Source of the DNA: Pyrenophora tritici-repentis
Taxonomy: Eukaryota; Ascomycota; Dothideomycetes; Pleosporales; Pleosporaceae
DNA length: 64,000 nt
Assembly: GCF_003171515.1 (NCBI RefSeq)
Contig: NC_089394.1
Location: 744,001 to 808,000 of the forward strand
Direction of reading: 5' to 3'
Shown here: positions 20,120 to 31,558 of the stretch, one piece after another
Numbering within the stretch: position 1 is the stretch's first letter
Layout: every line of letters begins with the position of its first letter
Translations under genes and position numbers: made by a program
Notes under the pieces: model-generated
Seen by the model: only the letters and a program-made list of their open reading frames with translations
What the model was told of the DNA's origin: nothing
Database searches by the model: none

Positions 20120-23100
20120 ATGCCTGCCGACATTCGCAGCTTTTTTGGCGGCGGCCCTCCCAAGCCGAGCCAGGGCAGCCAGAGTTCACAGAAGAAGAAT
20201 GAGCCTACACCCAAGAAGGCCGCGCCTAAGAAGAAGGGCCGTACGAGCAGAGTTGTAGAAGACTCTGACGACGAAGAAGAGGAAGATCCACAGTCAGGCA
20301 CTCAATTCTTCTTTTATGACGTCGTAACTGACCAGGAGCAGACCGAAGAAAGCATCCCCCAAAAAGCCGCCCCCAAAGAAAGTTAAACGCGAACCTACGC
20401 CAGAACCTGTACTTGAAGAGACGACCACATCAGATTTCTTCGCCAGTAAAAACAAGCCCAAGCGAACAGAACCAGTCAAGAAGAAGGCCGCGGAGACACT
20501 AAAGGCAACACCCAAGAAAGCTCCTGCAAAGGCAACTGCAAAGACATCCAAGAATTTCACACCAGCGTCACTCGCCAAAACCTCTGGACGAGCGAAGAAG
20601 CCTGTCACATCCTACGAGGAGAAGGATGATGACGATGAATTCCCGGACGACGACCTGGACGACGCGGATGACATCTTTGAAGACAACATTAAAGGCAAAG
20701 CAAAAGATGACTACAAAGAAATCTCGGAGAGTGATGATGATGTACCAGTGAAATTACCACATCGCGGAACGCCAAAGGCCCCAGCGAAACAGCAAAAGGT
20801 GATCAAGGATGAGGACAAATTTGACCCCGAGGACGAAGACGTCGATATGAAGGATATAGACGCAGACGACGACTTTGTAGTACCTGATGAGGAGGAACGG
20901 GCAGTCAAGAGCACACTAAAGAAGACGACCGCAAGCAAGAAGCGTAAATCACCCGAGTCTGAGGATGAGGAGGAGAAGCCAAAGAAGTCGCGCGCAAAGG
21001 CCACTCCGGCAAAGTCGCCAGCGAAAAAGAAGGCGAAGAAGGAAGAGGTTGAAGACAGTGCAGACATTCAGGCCATCTACGACAGCATCCCTATCGTACG
21101 CGCCCCTACGCCTCCACCCAAAGACGAGAATGCAAAGTTCGACTGGAAAGCGAATGCAGGTCGTGGTGAGGCTGCGCCGCTTCTGGGCTCATCCAGTGAC
21201 ATGCCACAGGGCTCGGATACATGTCTAGCAGGTTTGAACTTTGTCTTCACTGGTGTGCTGCAGAAATGGGGCCGAACAGAGAGTCAAGAGTTGGTAAAAC
21301 GACATGGTGGCAAAGTCACCACTGCTCCCAGCAAGAAGACTAGTTATGTCGTTCTAGGCTCAGATGCCGGTCCAAGTAAACTGGCCAAAATCAGGGACAT
21401 GAACATCAAGACAATCGACGAGGATGGACTAACACAGCTTATTGAAAAGCTAACAGCTGCTGGCAACAAGGGTGACAGCAAAGCACAAGCTGATTACAGG
21501 GAGAAGCAACGCAAAGAGCAGGAGAAGATCGAGCTGCTGGCTGCTGAAATGGAAAAGGAGGAACAAAAGCGTCAGAAGGAAGCGACTGCAGTGGCCAAAG
21601 CAGCAGCTAAAGCAACTGGTAACAAGACAGCTGCGGCTACTGCGACTGCTCAAAACGCAGGACCTGCGGTGGACTCTCGACTATGGACCACAAAATACGC
21701 ACCCACATCATTGTCACAGATTTGCGGAAACAAGACGACCGTGGAAAAGATTCAACGATGGCTACAGATGTTCCCGAAGAACCTCAAAACTGGATTCAAG
21801 ATGGCAGGTAAAGATGGCAGTGGGGTTTTCCGCGCCGTTATCCTCCACGGACCACCTGGTATCGGTAAGACTACTGCAGCACATCTTGTCGCGAAACTCG
21901 AAGGCTATGACATAGTCGAGAGAAACGCAAGTGACACACGAAGCAAAAAGCTCATCGAAGACGGTCTACGCGGCGTTCTAAGTACCAATTCTCTCCACGG
22001 ATATTTCGCTGGAGATGGAAAGAAAGTGGAAGGATCGAAGAAGAAGCTTGTTCTGATCATGGACGAAGTCGACGGTATGTCTGCGGGAGATCGAGGTGGT
22101 GTTGGCGCGCTTGCGGCGGTCTGTAAAAAGACGGAAGTGCCTATGATCCTCATCTGTAACGACCGAAGACTTCCAAAGATGAAGCCATTCGATTACGTGA
22201 CGTACGACCTGCCCTTTCGACGGCCTACTGTTGACCAAATCCGATCACGCATCATGACAATCACATTCCGCGAAGGCCTCAAGATGCCACCCGCAGTCAT
22301 CAACGCGCTCATCGAAGGCAGCCATGCCGATATCCGTCAAGTCGTCAACATGATCTCTACCGCGAAACTCGACCAGACCGTCATGGACTTTGACAAGGGC
22401 AAGACCATGTCTAAGAACTGGGAAAAGCATGTGGTTCTCAAGCCATGGGATATCACACAGAAGATTCTCGGTGGCGGCATGTTCGCTTCAAACAGCAAAG
22501 CTACACTTCACGACAAGATTGAGCTGTACTTCAACGACCATGAGTTCAGCCCGCTGATGTTGCAGGAGAACTACTTGGGCACAAACCCTATTCAGTCGCT
22601 CAGCTATTCCGGCAAGGAAAAGAACCTCAAGAATCTGGAGCTTATATCGAAAGCAGCCGATAGCATCAGCGACGGTGATTTGGTCGACCGCATGATTCAC
22701 GGCTCACAGCAACAGTGGAGTCTAATGCCTACACACGCAGTCTTCAGCTTCGTTCGGCCCGCAAGCTTCGTCTCTGGAAGCACGGCGGGTAACCAGACAC
22801 GCTTCACTTCATGGCTAGGCAAGAACAGCACGACCAACAAGCTCAGTCGAATGATCAAAGAGATTCAGGCTCATATGCGGTTGCGGTCCTCGGGTGATCG
22901 ACACGAGGTTCGGCAGCAGTATGTCCCACTTCTTTGGACGGATCTAGTTCAGAAGCTACAGAAGGAAGGAAAAGAAGCTGTACCACAGATCATCGAGTTG
23001 ATGGACAGCTACTATCTCACCAAGGACGACTTTGATGCAATCATGGAGCTGGGTGTGGGTCCAATGGATCAAGAAAAGGTCAAGATTGAGACACAGGCCA

Positions 23101-23509
23101 AGGCGACCTTTACACGACTGTAAGTCATTGCTCATCTCTTTCCCTCACAGAATGCTAACATTCCTCCAGCTACAACCAACAGTCGCATCCGATGCCCTTC
23201 ATGAAGGCCTCCTCTGTCACGCAGCCCAAGAAACAAGCCAAAGAGAAGCCAGATCTTGAGGAAGCCATCGATGAATCCGATGATGGCGAAGTTATCGAAG
23301 AAGTCAAGGACGAGGATGAAGACATCGATTTGTCAAAGGACAAGTACGTCAAGCAGCCAAAGAAAAAGGCCGCGCCGAAGAAGGGAGGCAAGAAGAAGGC
23401 AAAGGATGACGAAGAAGAGGAGGAGGAGGAGGAGGAGGAGGAGGAGGAAGATGTCAAGCCCAAAGGAAAGGGCAAGGCAAAGGCGGCTCCCAAGGGCAAG
23501 AAGAAGTAG
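20120..23509 (+). CDS. RFC1: Replication factor C subunit 1 (large clamp-loader subunit)
   Basis: Exons 20120-20292, about 20336 (or 20342) to 23119, and 23170-23509 encode about 1097 residues. RFC1 opens PCNA and loads it on primed DNA. The N-terminus MPADIRSFFGG is a PCNA-interacting (PIP-like) motif. A long Lys/Glu-rich linker precedes a BRCT domain (LNFVFTGVLQKWGRTESQEL). The AAA+ module has Walker A LHGPPGIGKTT and Walker B LVLIMDEVDGMS. The RFC1-specific C-terminal domain follows (ILGGGMFASNSKATLHDKIE, YYLTKDDFDAIMELG). The last exon is a charged tail with a run of 12 Glu from a GAG repeat (23418-23450). The first intron is weak (GTCAGG donor) with two possible acceptors six bases apart, which would change only two residues. 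Length is usual for fungi. Confidence 0.94.
23418..23450 (+). repeat. (GAG/GAA)n repeat coding poly-Glu
   Basis: A trinucleotide run in the last RFC1 exon encodes twelve consecutive Glu. It is in frame and does not interrupt the protein. Confidence 0.9.
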
Positions 23510-24398
23510 GTGTTGATGGACTGGACGTGGGTTAGTGGTTTAAACTTGTATCAACATTACGCAGTGTACAACAAAGGATGCGTGGGTTAATCGCTGGTAT
23601 TCTGATGTGAGATTTGAGTTGATATCGATGTTCAAAATAGCACGGGAAGATATATCAGATAGTTAGTACAATCTCGGTAAACATGTTTTACAGACAGCCT
23701 TGTTATTCAGCGTCACCAAACACCCTTTGTGTTCACTCGGATTGATCAATGTACAACTCAATGTTGCGATTATAAGCTTCACAGCTTGCGTGCTCAGAAC
23801 AAGACAGCCTTATTCACTTGAGTTCCAGAGCGTTGATCGTGACCGCAATGTTGGGTTGAGGATCGGGCCGCATTCCTAGGTACGAGATCCAGGATGTTCA
23901 TGACGCTTACTCAATGGCGTAAGACGTCAGCCCCGCCTTTGACGTTAGGTGGGGCTCTAGCCGGTGCGCGTGCCCATGCATCTGGTCGACGTCAACACAT
24001 GCGCACACTTGCGATATTCAAGCTTTATCCCATTAACCCTGCTCCTTCGCATCTGCACTAGACACTACTAGTTGCGGTTCGATTGTGTGCTTTTGCGCTT
24101 GCTCTTACGCTTGCTTCTCGCTCTCCACTACCCGACCAATACCCTCATATAAACAGGCCATAGTCAGTGGCCTGATCTAACCTTGGACGATCGGCGGTGA
24201 ACCAGTTACTGATACTATCTGAACACGGCGTGCGTCACTAGTTTTGGAATTCTGCAATTCACGCTTGGAAATCGGCAGCACTTGCGGCAGCCCAGACACG
24301 GCTGCAGAGATCGAGAACACCCGCCACCTGGGTCTCGCCTGTCAGTCTCCACTGTTTCACCTCTGCCTCCAACTGCCGCTTTCTCTGCTTTTTTTATC
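23510..24398. other. Intergenic, 889 bp
   Basis: This covers the RFC1 3' flank and the leader of the next gene, whose last 250 bp are CT-rich (about 24020-24390) as in long fungal 5' UTRs. I see no further gene. Confidence 0.5.
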
Positions 24399-25298
24399 AT
24401 GGAGAACAATCTCTCTGCTGCTCGCGCATCCCGACGCTACCTTGACGAGCGCCTTCGGAACGACTGGGAGTACCCGGACGTACCCGCAGCATGGTCAGCC
24501 TCGGACGAGGAAGTTCGAGATGCCGCAGATTTTCGGGAACGCTACTATGGAGAGTCGGAGTCTGCCGATTCGGATACTGAAGATGAGCGTGTCGGCACAT
24601 ACAAGTTTGACACACCGGATGCTATCGGCGACGCTGTAACCCGCGCTCGCGATGCGCGTAGGAGGAGGCGCAAGGAGCGGTTGGAGCAGGAGATGAAGGA
24701 GAATCCCGGCCTGAGGATATGGGTAGAACGAAGGGATGCATGGACAGGCGCAGCAAGTGTCAAGAAATATGGCACCCATCGACAGAGACCGACAAACCGC
24801 CCATCGTCTGCAGCGGGCTACTCGTCGGAAGAACATCCCACCACACCCACGGGCTCCGAGTCGCATTCAATCACCAGCACAACAACACCAGACACATTTG
24901 ACCTGGTGCCCGTTGCGCCCCGCCTACTCAGCCAGAATGCGATCCGCGCCTCCATCACACCAAAAGTATACCCGGATATCTACCAAAAGATTGTCGTCTC
25001 CTCGCGCACACCCTCTGTCCCCATCAATCTCGCAGACATGATAAAAGCCTTGGTACAAGGCTGGAAAGACACAGATGAATGGCCTCCTAGGCCCGGAGTC
25101 ATTGATCCTCTGGCTGGGAAGAAGCGTGTTATCCCTAGTACTACATCGAGTGGGCATCATCACGCAGGCTTCATTGCGCGACACCCTCATTTGGAGAAGA
25201 GCGTGGATGGCATGAAACGTATCTTGCATCTTAATGGGCATCACGATCAGGGTCAGGAAGAGGGTGCTGAACATGCGCAAGGCGAAAAGAAGGATTGA
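24399..25298 (+). CDS. Gag1-like clamp-domain protein (DUF4050 type)
   Basis: An intronless frame from ATG 24399 encodes 299 residues. The open frame extends upstream of this ATG but only through CT-rich leader text with no Met. Two blocks look conserved among filamentous ascomycetes: PGLRIWVERRDAWTGA (about residues 102-118) and VYPDIYQKIVVSSRTPSVPI followed by DMIKALVQGWKDTDEWPPRP (about 185-235). That pattern recalls the DUF4050/Gag1-like clamp family, whose yeast member has been tied to TORC1 signalling. I assign it from memory of the motif and it should be treated as tentative. The N-terminus is acidic and the C-terminus is His/Glu-rich. Confidence 0.6.
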   Translation: MENNLSAARASRRYLDERLRNDWEYPDVPAAWSASDEEVRDAADFRERYYGESESADSDTEDERVGTYKFDTPDAIGDAVTRARDARRRRRKERLEQEMKENPGLRIWVERRDAWTGAASVKKYGTHRQRPTNRPSSAAGYSSEEHPTTPTGSESHSITSTTTPDTFDLVPVAPRLLSQNAIRASITPKVYPDIYQKIVVSSRTPSVPINLADMIKALVQGWKDTDEWPPRPGVIDPLAGKKRVIPSTTSSGHHHAGFIARHPHLEKSVDGMKRILHLNGHHDQGQEEGAEHAQGEKKD

Positions 25299-26475
25299 GG
25301 TCGACTCTCTGCTTGCTCAGTCTGTCTGTGTTATTCCGCGAAACTGATGCACTTGGTAGTACATGCAAATATCTCATCCATGCTTAACGCGACAGACAAC
25401 GGCTGGCTTTTGTTTCGTACTCCGAAATCGGTTTTTCGTCTCACTGTCATGTCACGCGCCCACGAGTTGGCATTGCTAGTGGGTGAACGGGAGTGGAATA
25501 AGAAGATGAAAGCTCGTATTAGATATCCATATCAGCTGATTTTTTACATCAGCGGCCCCTTGGCATTTAATTCAGCCAGCTGGTGGCCTAACACCTGACT
25601 TGAACACTTTTCACCATACCAAACCATGACCATCTAATTTCCCACAAAGAATCTGTAGGGCCGATCTACGAACCAATAGTCCCAATGCACGTTATACACG
25701 TGACACATCGAATTTTATCTGATCATCAGATAAGATGATAAGATAAAAAACTTACCTAAATAGGTTCATAGCCCCGATATCGGCATTTGCTCGGCTTGCC
25801 CACCTACCACCACCTACCACCACCTACATGCTTACCTACCCAACCTGTACCCACTTACACACACCTACATACCCACCTGCCGTAAACATTTTGTTCGTTC
25901 GTTTAAGCAAATCCTTCGTTTGTTTATATTATCTAGGCTAAACGGAAATAAGTTGCTTGTCACTCACCGTTTTCGGCCGAGAGAGGTACATATTCGGCTT
26001 GTCGGCCGTTGGTGCGTGCATACATGACGCCCGCTTGTGCGGGGCTGGTGTGTAACGCTGAGTGGAGCCATTGACAAGTTGAATGTGTGTGCAAAAACGT
26101 ATGAACGATCCGCTCTGTCGGTGATGGAGGTGGCCGTGCCGTGTTTGTAGGGGGGGATGTACGTAAGAACTGGGTATGGGTGTGGGAACGGAGCGGACGA
26201 ATATAGGATGGGGGACGAGCATGGGATGAGATAGGATAGAACGGGGCTTTCGCAGCGGTAGGTGGTAAGGTAGGTAGAAAGATAACAAGGTATCGTCGAT
26301 CGTAGTCGTCGATCATACGAGTATAGGTAGGGGTGGTGGGTACGGTGGGTAGGTAAAGCGATCCTCTTTTGCCATGTTTATAAATTTGCCTCCTCTTTTC
26401 CTGCTCTTCCCAGATCCTCCTTATACCCACCAAACCCTCCTCCCACTCTCTTTTCCATACAAATCCTATTCAAAC
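25299..26475. other. Intergenic, 1.2 kb
   Basis: This contains a GATA-site cluster at 25715-25746, a short run of CCACCTAC-type repeats at about 25800-25880, and the promoter of the sulfotransferase-like gene. Minus-strand frames over 25938-26433 are Pro/Ser/His-rich and unsupported. Confidence 0.5.
25715..25746. promoter_or_regulatory. Palindromic GATA-factor site cluster
   Basis: TTATCTGAT at 25715-25723 and ATCAGATAA at 25725-25733 are inverted copies of ATCWGATAA, the extended site known for iron-responsive SreA/Sre1-type GATA repressors. Two more GATAA cores follow at 25737-25746. Four GATA cores in 32 bp is far above chance in this sequence. The target gene is uncertain; the nearest plus-strand start is at 26476. 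Confidence 0.5.
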
Positions 26476-27798
26476 ATGCCAGGTGCAATCTCCCCCCAAC
26501 CCATTGACAATGATGGCCCTCCATCCCATGTCATTGGTGTCTACCATATCACACACCCCCGCTCTGCATCCAACCTCTTCCAGAACATGATGTCCAAGCA
26601 GCCTGGGTATCAGAACTCGGGCTACAAGTTGTACGATGCGGCGTTGGGGACTATGATGGGGTTGGAACGAGGGCCGTTGAGTGCGTGGCCGGAGGAGCGC
26701 GAGGCGTTGTATGAGGCGTATAGGAAGGGATGGGAGGCCATGCTTGATGAGTGCGAGGATGCGAAGAGAAATGTGAGTTTTAATTTGATTTTTGATTTTG
26801 ATTTTGGGTTTTGGTTTTGGGGAGAAGGGAAGGGGATGTGAGGTGAGGTTGAAGGGGCGAGGGGCTTGGTGATATAAGCAACGCCACAACCGTACCGTCG
26901 TGCAACCTTGGAAGACTGTGGTTGTTGCAATTGCGCCACGGGATTGCATGCTTTGGTATCGGGATGTGCGAGATACGCATATCGGTCTTGAACATACCTC
27001 AACCCTGCCCCTGTCCAACCTACCCAACCCCACAGCAATCCTCAAAATATACACCCAGCTAACCGACCAACTCAGGGCAAAAAAGTCTTCATAAAAGAAC
27101 ACGCATACTTCATCAACGGCCCGGATACAATCTTCTCGTCCTTCTACCCCGAAGACGCCGCAACCCTCCCACGCATTACCCTTTCCCTCCGCAATGCCTC
27201 CCCCTCAGAACCCGTCAAACACACAAACCCCACCCCCATTCCTGACGCCTTCTTCCTAACCATGCAACCGATTTTCCAAATCCGCCACCCCATGCTCATG
27301 TACCCCTCTGCCATCCGCGCCCAACGCGCCATAAATTTGGGCGGAGACCCAGCCTCCAATTTCGGCCGCTTCACCCTATCCTTACAGCGCCAGCGCAAAC
27401 TCTATGACTGGTACCTCGAGCACGGCGCCGCCGTCGGCATCGTGCCGCGGGTCATCGACGCCGACGACGTCATGAAGAGTCCCGAGGCAGTGCGCAAGCT
27501 GTGTCGGCAGACGGGCCTGGATCCCGATGCAGTGGCGTATGAGTGGGAGACGAGAGTTGTAGAGGATTTCCGGATATCGAGGTTTTTGAGCACGATTAAT
27601 AATAGTAGGGGGATTTTGCCGGGCTTTGCGGCTGAGGGGTTGGATATGGAAGAGGAGAAGGAGAAGTGGAGGAAGGAGTTTGGGGAGAAGGATGCTGGGG
27701 AGATTGCGAAGAGGGTGGATGAGAGTATGGGGGATTATTTGTATTTGTGGGAGAGGAGGACTAAGGAGGAAATGAAGGACGAGGGTCTCGCGCCCTGA
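26476..27798 (+). CDS. Sulfotransferase-like P-loop protein
   Basis: Exons 26476-26772 and 27076-27798 join in phase and encode 339 residues. The motif HITHPRSASNLFQNM near residue 24 resembles the HPRSG-type 5'-PSB loop that binds PAPS in sulfotransferases. GKKVFIKEHAYF directly after the junction and PIFQIRHPMLMYPS (an IR-P-R-type 3'-phosphate loop) further along fit the same fold. Substrate and cofactor use are unknown; many fungal members are annotated only as P-loop or sulfotransferase family. The intron is 303 bp, far longer than others here, and ends in CTAACCGACCAACTCAG, a good branch point and acceptor. The intron contains an open stretch that looks weakly coding (see findings), so an alternative exon structure is possible. 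Confidence 0.7.
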
Positions 27799-28017
27799 AT
27801 CGACCCACCGATTTTTTCCATGTTGTCAATCGAGCAATACTCTTTGTTGTCGCTTAACCTCCCAACTTCTTCAAGGACGAGAGTTTGTGAGGAGGCGTTG
27901 TTCTATCTTGATAATAGGGGGATAGTAAGATGGATTATCAAGTCTTCAGATTGTAGAGACCAGAAGACCATTTTTCTAGTATAAAAAGGAGCTGTTTTCA
28001 TCACCATAGTCTTACTC

Positions 28018-29087
28018 TTACTCCTGTTCGTCCTTCTCATCCAAGACCCTCACAACAATCTTCCCCCTACACCTCCCCGCCCTCAACATCTCATACGCGC
28101 CCCTCACCCCATCAAACTCCACAACCTCCTGCATCACCGGCCTGACCCTACCCGCCGCCACCATCTTGCCCAAAGCCACAAAATCCTCATAATTCGTAGC
28201 CGTCTTGCCAAACGCAAACGCTCGCTGTCCACCGCCCAACCATGACGGCACCAGGAACCGCCACGCTAGATCATACAAAAACGCTACACTAACTTGCGAC
28301 CCAATCTGCACGTACTTTGCGTCCGGCGCCGTGAACTGCGGCGCCTGCCAGTAAAGCTCCGCCGTAGCGCCAACGTTATCGAGAACAAAGTTGTATTTAC
28401 GACCAGAAGCTGCGAGGACGTCGACAACGGATTCGGTGCGATAGTCGATTACGTGGTCAGCGCCTAGGTCTCTGCATAACTGGGCGTTGGCGCCCGAGCA
28501 CGTGGTTGTAACGACACAGCCGAGGGCTTTTGCGATTTGAACGGCGAAGGTGCCTGTTCCGCCGGAGCCTCCGTTGACCAGGACGTGGTCGCCTGCTTTG
28601 ACGTTGCGTTGCAGACATTGATAAGTTACTAGGCCACATACGCCCAGTGTGGCGCCTGCTTCGGCACTCACGCCTGAGGGGAGGGGCACGGTGCCTTCTT
28701 TGGAGCCGATGATGTAGGCGCCTAGGGAGCCGAAACGGTGTTTGGGTTCGAGCTTGCCGAAGACCATGGTGCCGATTGGGATGGTGCTGGTTGGGCTGGC
28801 AGCCACGATGCGGCCGCTGAAATCGAGGCCGGGCGTGCAGGGGGGAGGGAAGGATGAGGCGTGGGATTAGGGGCAGCTCGGGGAGCTTGTAGTCGACGGG
28901 GTTGAGGGAGGCGTAGTGGACTTGGATTAGGTATTCTCCTGGGTTAAGCGGAGCGGTGGGGAGGGGGGGCGGAGGAGTTGAGCTCGAGAGCTTGGGAGAG
29001 AGTGGTGGTGATGGATGTGAATTGCCATGCTTGCATTGTTTCGGGGAGGGTGGTTGTAGGTGCCGTGGTTGTGTGTGTTTGTGACAT
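28018..29087 (-). pseudogene. MDR-family zinc-type alcohol dehydrogenase/quinone oxidoreductase-like gene with two frameshifts
   Basis: The ATG at 29087 begins MSQTHTTTAP and MQAWQF, typical of medium-chain dehydrogenase/reductase starts. The frame is lost in a seven-C run (plus-strand G run at about 28963-28969). The next frame clearly codes NPGEYLIQVHYASLNPVDYK and is lost again in a six-C run (about 28840-28845). The third frame then runs 28018 to about 28840 with TPGLDFSGRIV, GASLGVCGL-like GATLGVCGLVTYQCL, and the NAD(P)H-binding VNGGSGGTGTFAVQIAKALG. Taking one C from each run restores a protein of about 350 residues, the usual length. No catalytic zinc Cys/His set is seen, so quinone-reductase-like chemistry is more likely than true ADH. 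Either two real frameshifts or two homopolymer sequencing errors explain it. Confidence 0.75.
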
Positions 29088-29439
29088 TTTGGCGGTTTTT
29101 CTTTTGCTCTTGAGAAAGATTAGGAAGATGTGGATTTGTTCAACCAGAGCGAGCAGAAGAGACATAAATATAGAGACGTAGAAATATTGATATGTTGTGT
29201 TTATTTTTATTATTGTCAACCGAAACCTACTGGCTACGCCAACTCGGATCCCCGCGCCGGGCACATTGGCAAGACGACTGTTAGGCTGCATTTTGTCAAG
29301 ATAACTTGGTACACATTAGGGGAATTAGGGTTAGAGTAGAGAAACAATATGCACTAGGACAAAATATGTAAGTCTGACGTTGGAGAAGGAATGGAGAAAA
29401 GATCGGAGGAATTTATTCCTAGGATGGATCTAGTCATCT
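29088..29439. other. Intergenic, 352 bp
   Basis: This is the promoter side of the oxidoreductase-like gene, AT-rich, running up to the TA target of the pogo-type element. Nothing else is seen. Confidence 0.5.
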
Positions 29440-29441
29440 TA

Positions 29442-29486
29442 CCATGTCCGTGCGCGCAATGCGCAGCAACGCGTAATGCACCCCCC
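29442..29486 (+). repeat. Left terminal inverted repeat of the pogo-type element
   Basis: This 45-bp repeat matches the reverse complement of 31504-31548 at every base and ends in six Cs. Confidence 0.95.
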
Positions 29487-29593
29487 TCAGCACTATAAGC
29501 CCATGAAAGATGAGGCTGTAGAGCCACCCACAATAGCTATTATTACGAGGTTTCATATAGCTATACTAATTAGATGCTTGCGATCAACTTGTG

Positions 29594-31459
29594 CTACTTG
29601 TATCTACTCGGTAACTTAATGTTGCGGCCGCGGCGGGTAGTTAATGGTGGAGGCGCTGATGCAATCTCTGATAGCTCCTCTACATCTATAGCAGCAACAA
29701 CGCATTTCTGACGCTTGTTATTCTGGATAGAAGCTTTTGAGGCCTTGCGCTTATTGTTTTGGGCTTGTTGGATAGCTTTCGTAGAGTCGCGATCAGCTTT
29801 TTGGCGTGCGCGTTCAGCTACCTGTTTAGCCCTCTCCTTCTCACGCACCTCCTTGAGTCTCTGCCGCTCCACACGCTTCTCCTGAGCTACCTGAAGTTTG
29901 TACAAGCGAGCTTGCTCTTTCAACTCAGATCTATGAGCTTTTTAGAGTTGTAACTCATCTCTCTCACGCTCTTCTATAGCCCTACGCTCCCTGGCTTGCT
30001 GAACTTTCCTTGGCGACCAGAAAACAGCTCCTCCGTGATAGTTATCCTGGTTATTTTGGAGATGTAAGGAGTGGCTCTTCTTCTTTTACTTCTCCTTGGT
30101 ACTCAGGGCCTCCTTTAGTCCCTTCATCTCATGGCGGAGTAGCTCGTTTTGGGTTGAGATGTGATAGAGTGATCTGTGTAGTTTCTTCACCTCCTTACTT
30201 GTTCTATCAGCTGTTGTTTGATCAACTAGAGCCTTAATTTTACGCCAATCTGATCCAATGAGTAAAGAAGTTGAGCTCTCATCAGAGCTTGATACCTCAG
30301 GGCTGTTGCGGTTGAATCTTTTGAGTATAGGGGTGGGATCAGGCGGCCAGATCCCTGTGGCCGTGAAGGACTTTTGGATGGTGTTTTTCTTAAAGGAGGA
30401 CCCCCGGGCTCTCCAGAAGAGGGGAAAGAAGTCTCCTTTCTTGACTAATAATAGTCCTTGGCTGTTGTGGAGATAGTTGGATAAGTCCTTTAAGTAAGCA
30501 GTTGATAGTGGCTTGAACATTACAACATCAAGCGGCTGGAGCGTATGGGTTGAATGAGGGGGAAAGATAGCCAGGAGTATCTTGTTTTCATCGCAAAAGT
30601 CAATAAACTCCGGAGTTACATGAGATCCATGGCCATCCAGGATAAGTAATCGGTAGGAGGAGTAGCTTTTGGACCTGGTGAACCGATCAAACACCTGTTT
30701 AAGCCAGGCAACCCCTATCTCGTTGTTTGTCCAGCCAGATGGCGATGATGTAACGAAGGCTGAGTGTTCTCCTTCCTTGATATCCTCTACCCAGCTTGAT
30801 TGAAGACCCCCTGAGGCGCTCTAGTAAACAAGGCTTAGCGGCAAAGCTGATCCATCAGCGCAAATACAAGCCAGGAGAGTAACCCATTCACGCGAGCCAT
30901 CTTGAAGACCTGTAGTAACTTCCTTTCTCTCCCACATCTGTCTACTAAATATCCTTTTTGATCTGCCAGTAACTCCAGCTAGAAAGCCCTTCTCATCCAT
31001 ATTGTAGATATCCCATAGCTTAATCTTGTATTTCTCAATCTTCTGGTGCAAAAGATCGAAGTATTGGCTGTATTTAGCCCCTAAATCAGCCTAGTGGCGC
31101 TGGCGATCCATGCCTATTTGCCAGCGGGAGATGAGATGATTGGAGTTCCTGTTGAGAAATCGGGTAACCCAGCTATCGCTAACGTCACCGCCAGCAATAG
31201 ATCCAGCGAAATTACGTATCATCTCTCGTGTAGGTGGCGTACGTCTCTCTGTAAGCCCCTGAATATACTGTACAAGCTCCTGTTCCTGTTGTGGGTGTAG
31301 CTTTTGATGTGCAACTGCGCGGGGCTGTATTTTAGCTTTATGCCTTCTAACCAATGTTGAGCGTACAACACCAAATTGTTTCGCAATCTGGTGATAGCTA
31401 AAATCTTCTCCTAGTTCTCTTGATTCAATAGCTTCAATCGCAGCCTGGATTTGATCCAT
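29594..31459 (-). pseudogene. pogo/Fot1-type transposase with four nonsense codons
   Basis: From ATG 31459 one continuous frame, without any frameshift, runs to 29594. It is interrupted by TAG at 31091-31093, TAG at 30821-30823, TAA at 30086-30088 and TAA at 29942-29944. Without them it would encode about 620 residues. The N-terminus has a psq-type helix-turn-helix (YHQIAKQFGVVRSTLVRR) and a CENP-B-type domain. The DDE/D core shows D in YNMDEKGF, D in LLILDGHGSH and D in HTLQPLDVVMF, a DDD triad as in pogo/Fot1. A basic, Gln-rich coiled tail ends it. Each stop is one C-to-T step from CAA or CAG, the CpA context favoured by RIP. Confidence 0.9.
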
Positions 31460-31503
31460 ATTGGTTGAGTTATCGCGTGTTGAGTGTAGGTTATTTTGGT
31501 AGT

Positions 31504-31548
31504 GGGGGGTGCATTACGCGTTGCTGCGCATTGCGCGCACGGACATGG
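31504..31548 (-). repeat. Right terminal inverted repeat of the pogo-type element
   Basis: Perfect inverted match of 29442-29486. Confidence 0.95.
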
Positions 31549-31558
31549 TATGTCACTA

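Larger units (their letters stand above)
29442..31548 (-). mobile_element. pogo/Fot1-type Tc1-mariner DNA transposon, 2107 bp, inactivated
   Basis: The ends are perfect 45-bp terminal inverted repeats (29442-29486 and 31504-31548) starting CCATGTCCGTGCGCGCAATG. A TA dinucleotide flanks each side (29440-29441, 31549-31550), the target duplication of the Tc1-mariner superfamily. A single transposase frame fills the interior on the minus strand but has four stop codons. Confidence 0.93.

Noticed and set aside
26980..27094. Frameshift in an A6 run of the sulfotransferase-like gene
   Set aside because: The segment is better explained as the end of a 303-bp intron with a CTAAC branch point and CTCAG acceptor; exons 26476-26772 and 27076-27798 join in phase into GKKVFIKEHAYF.
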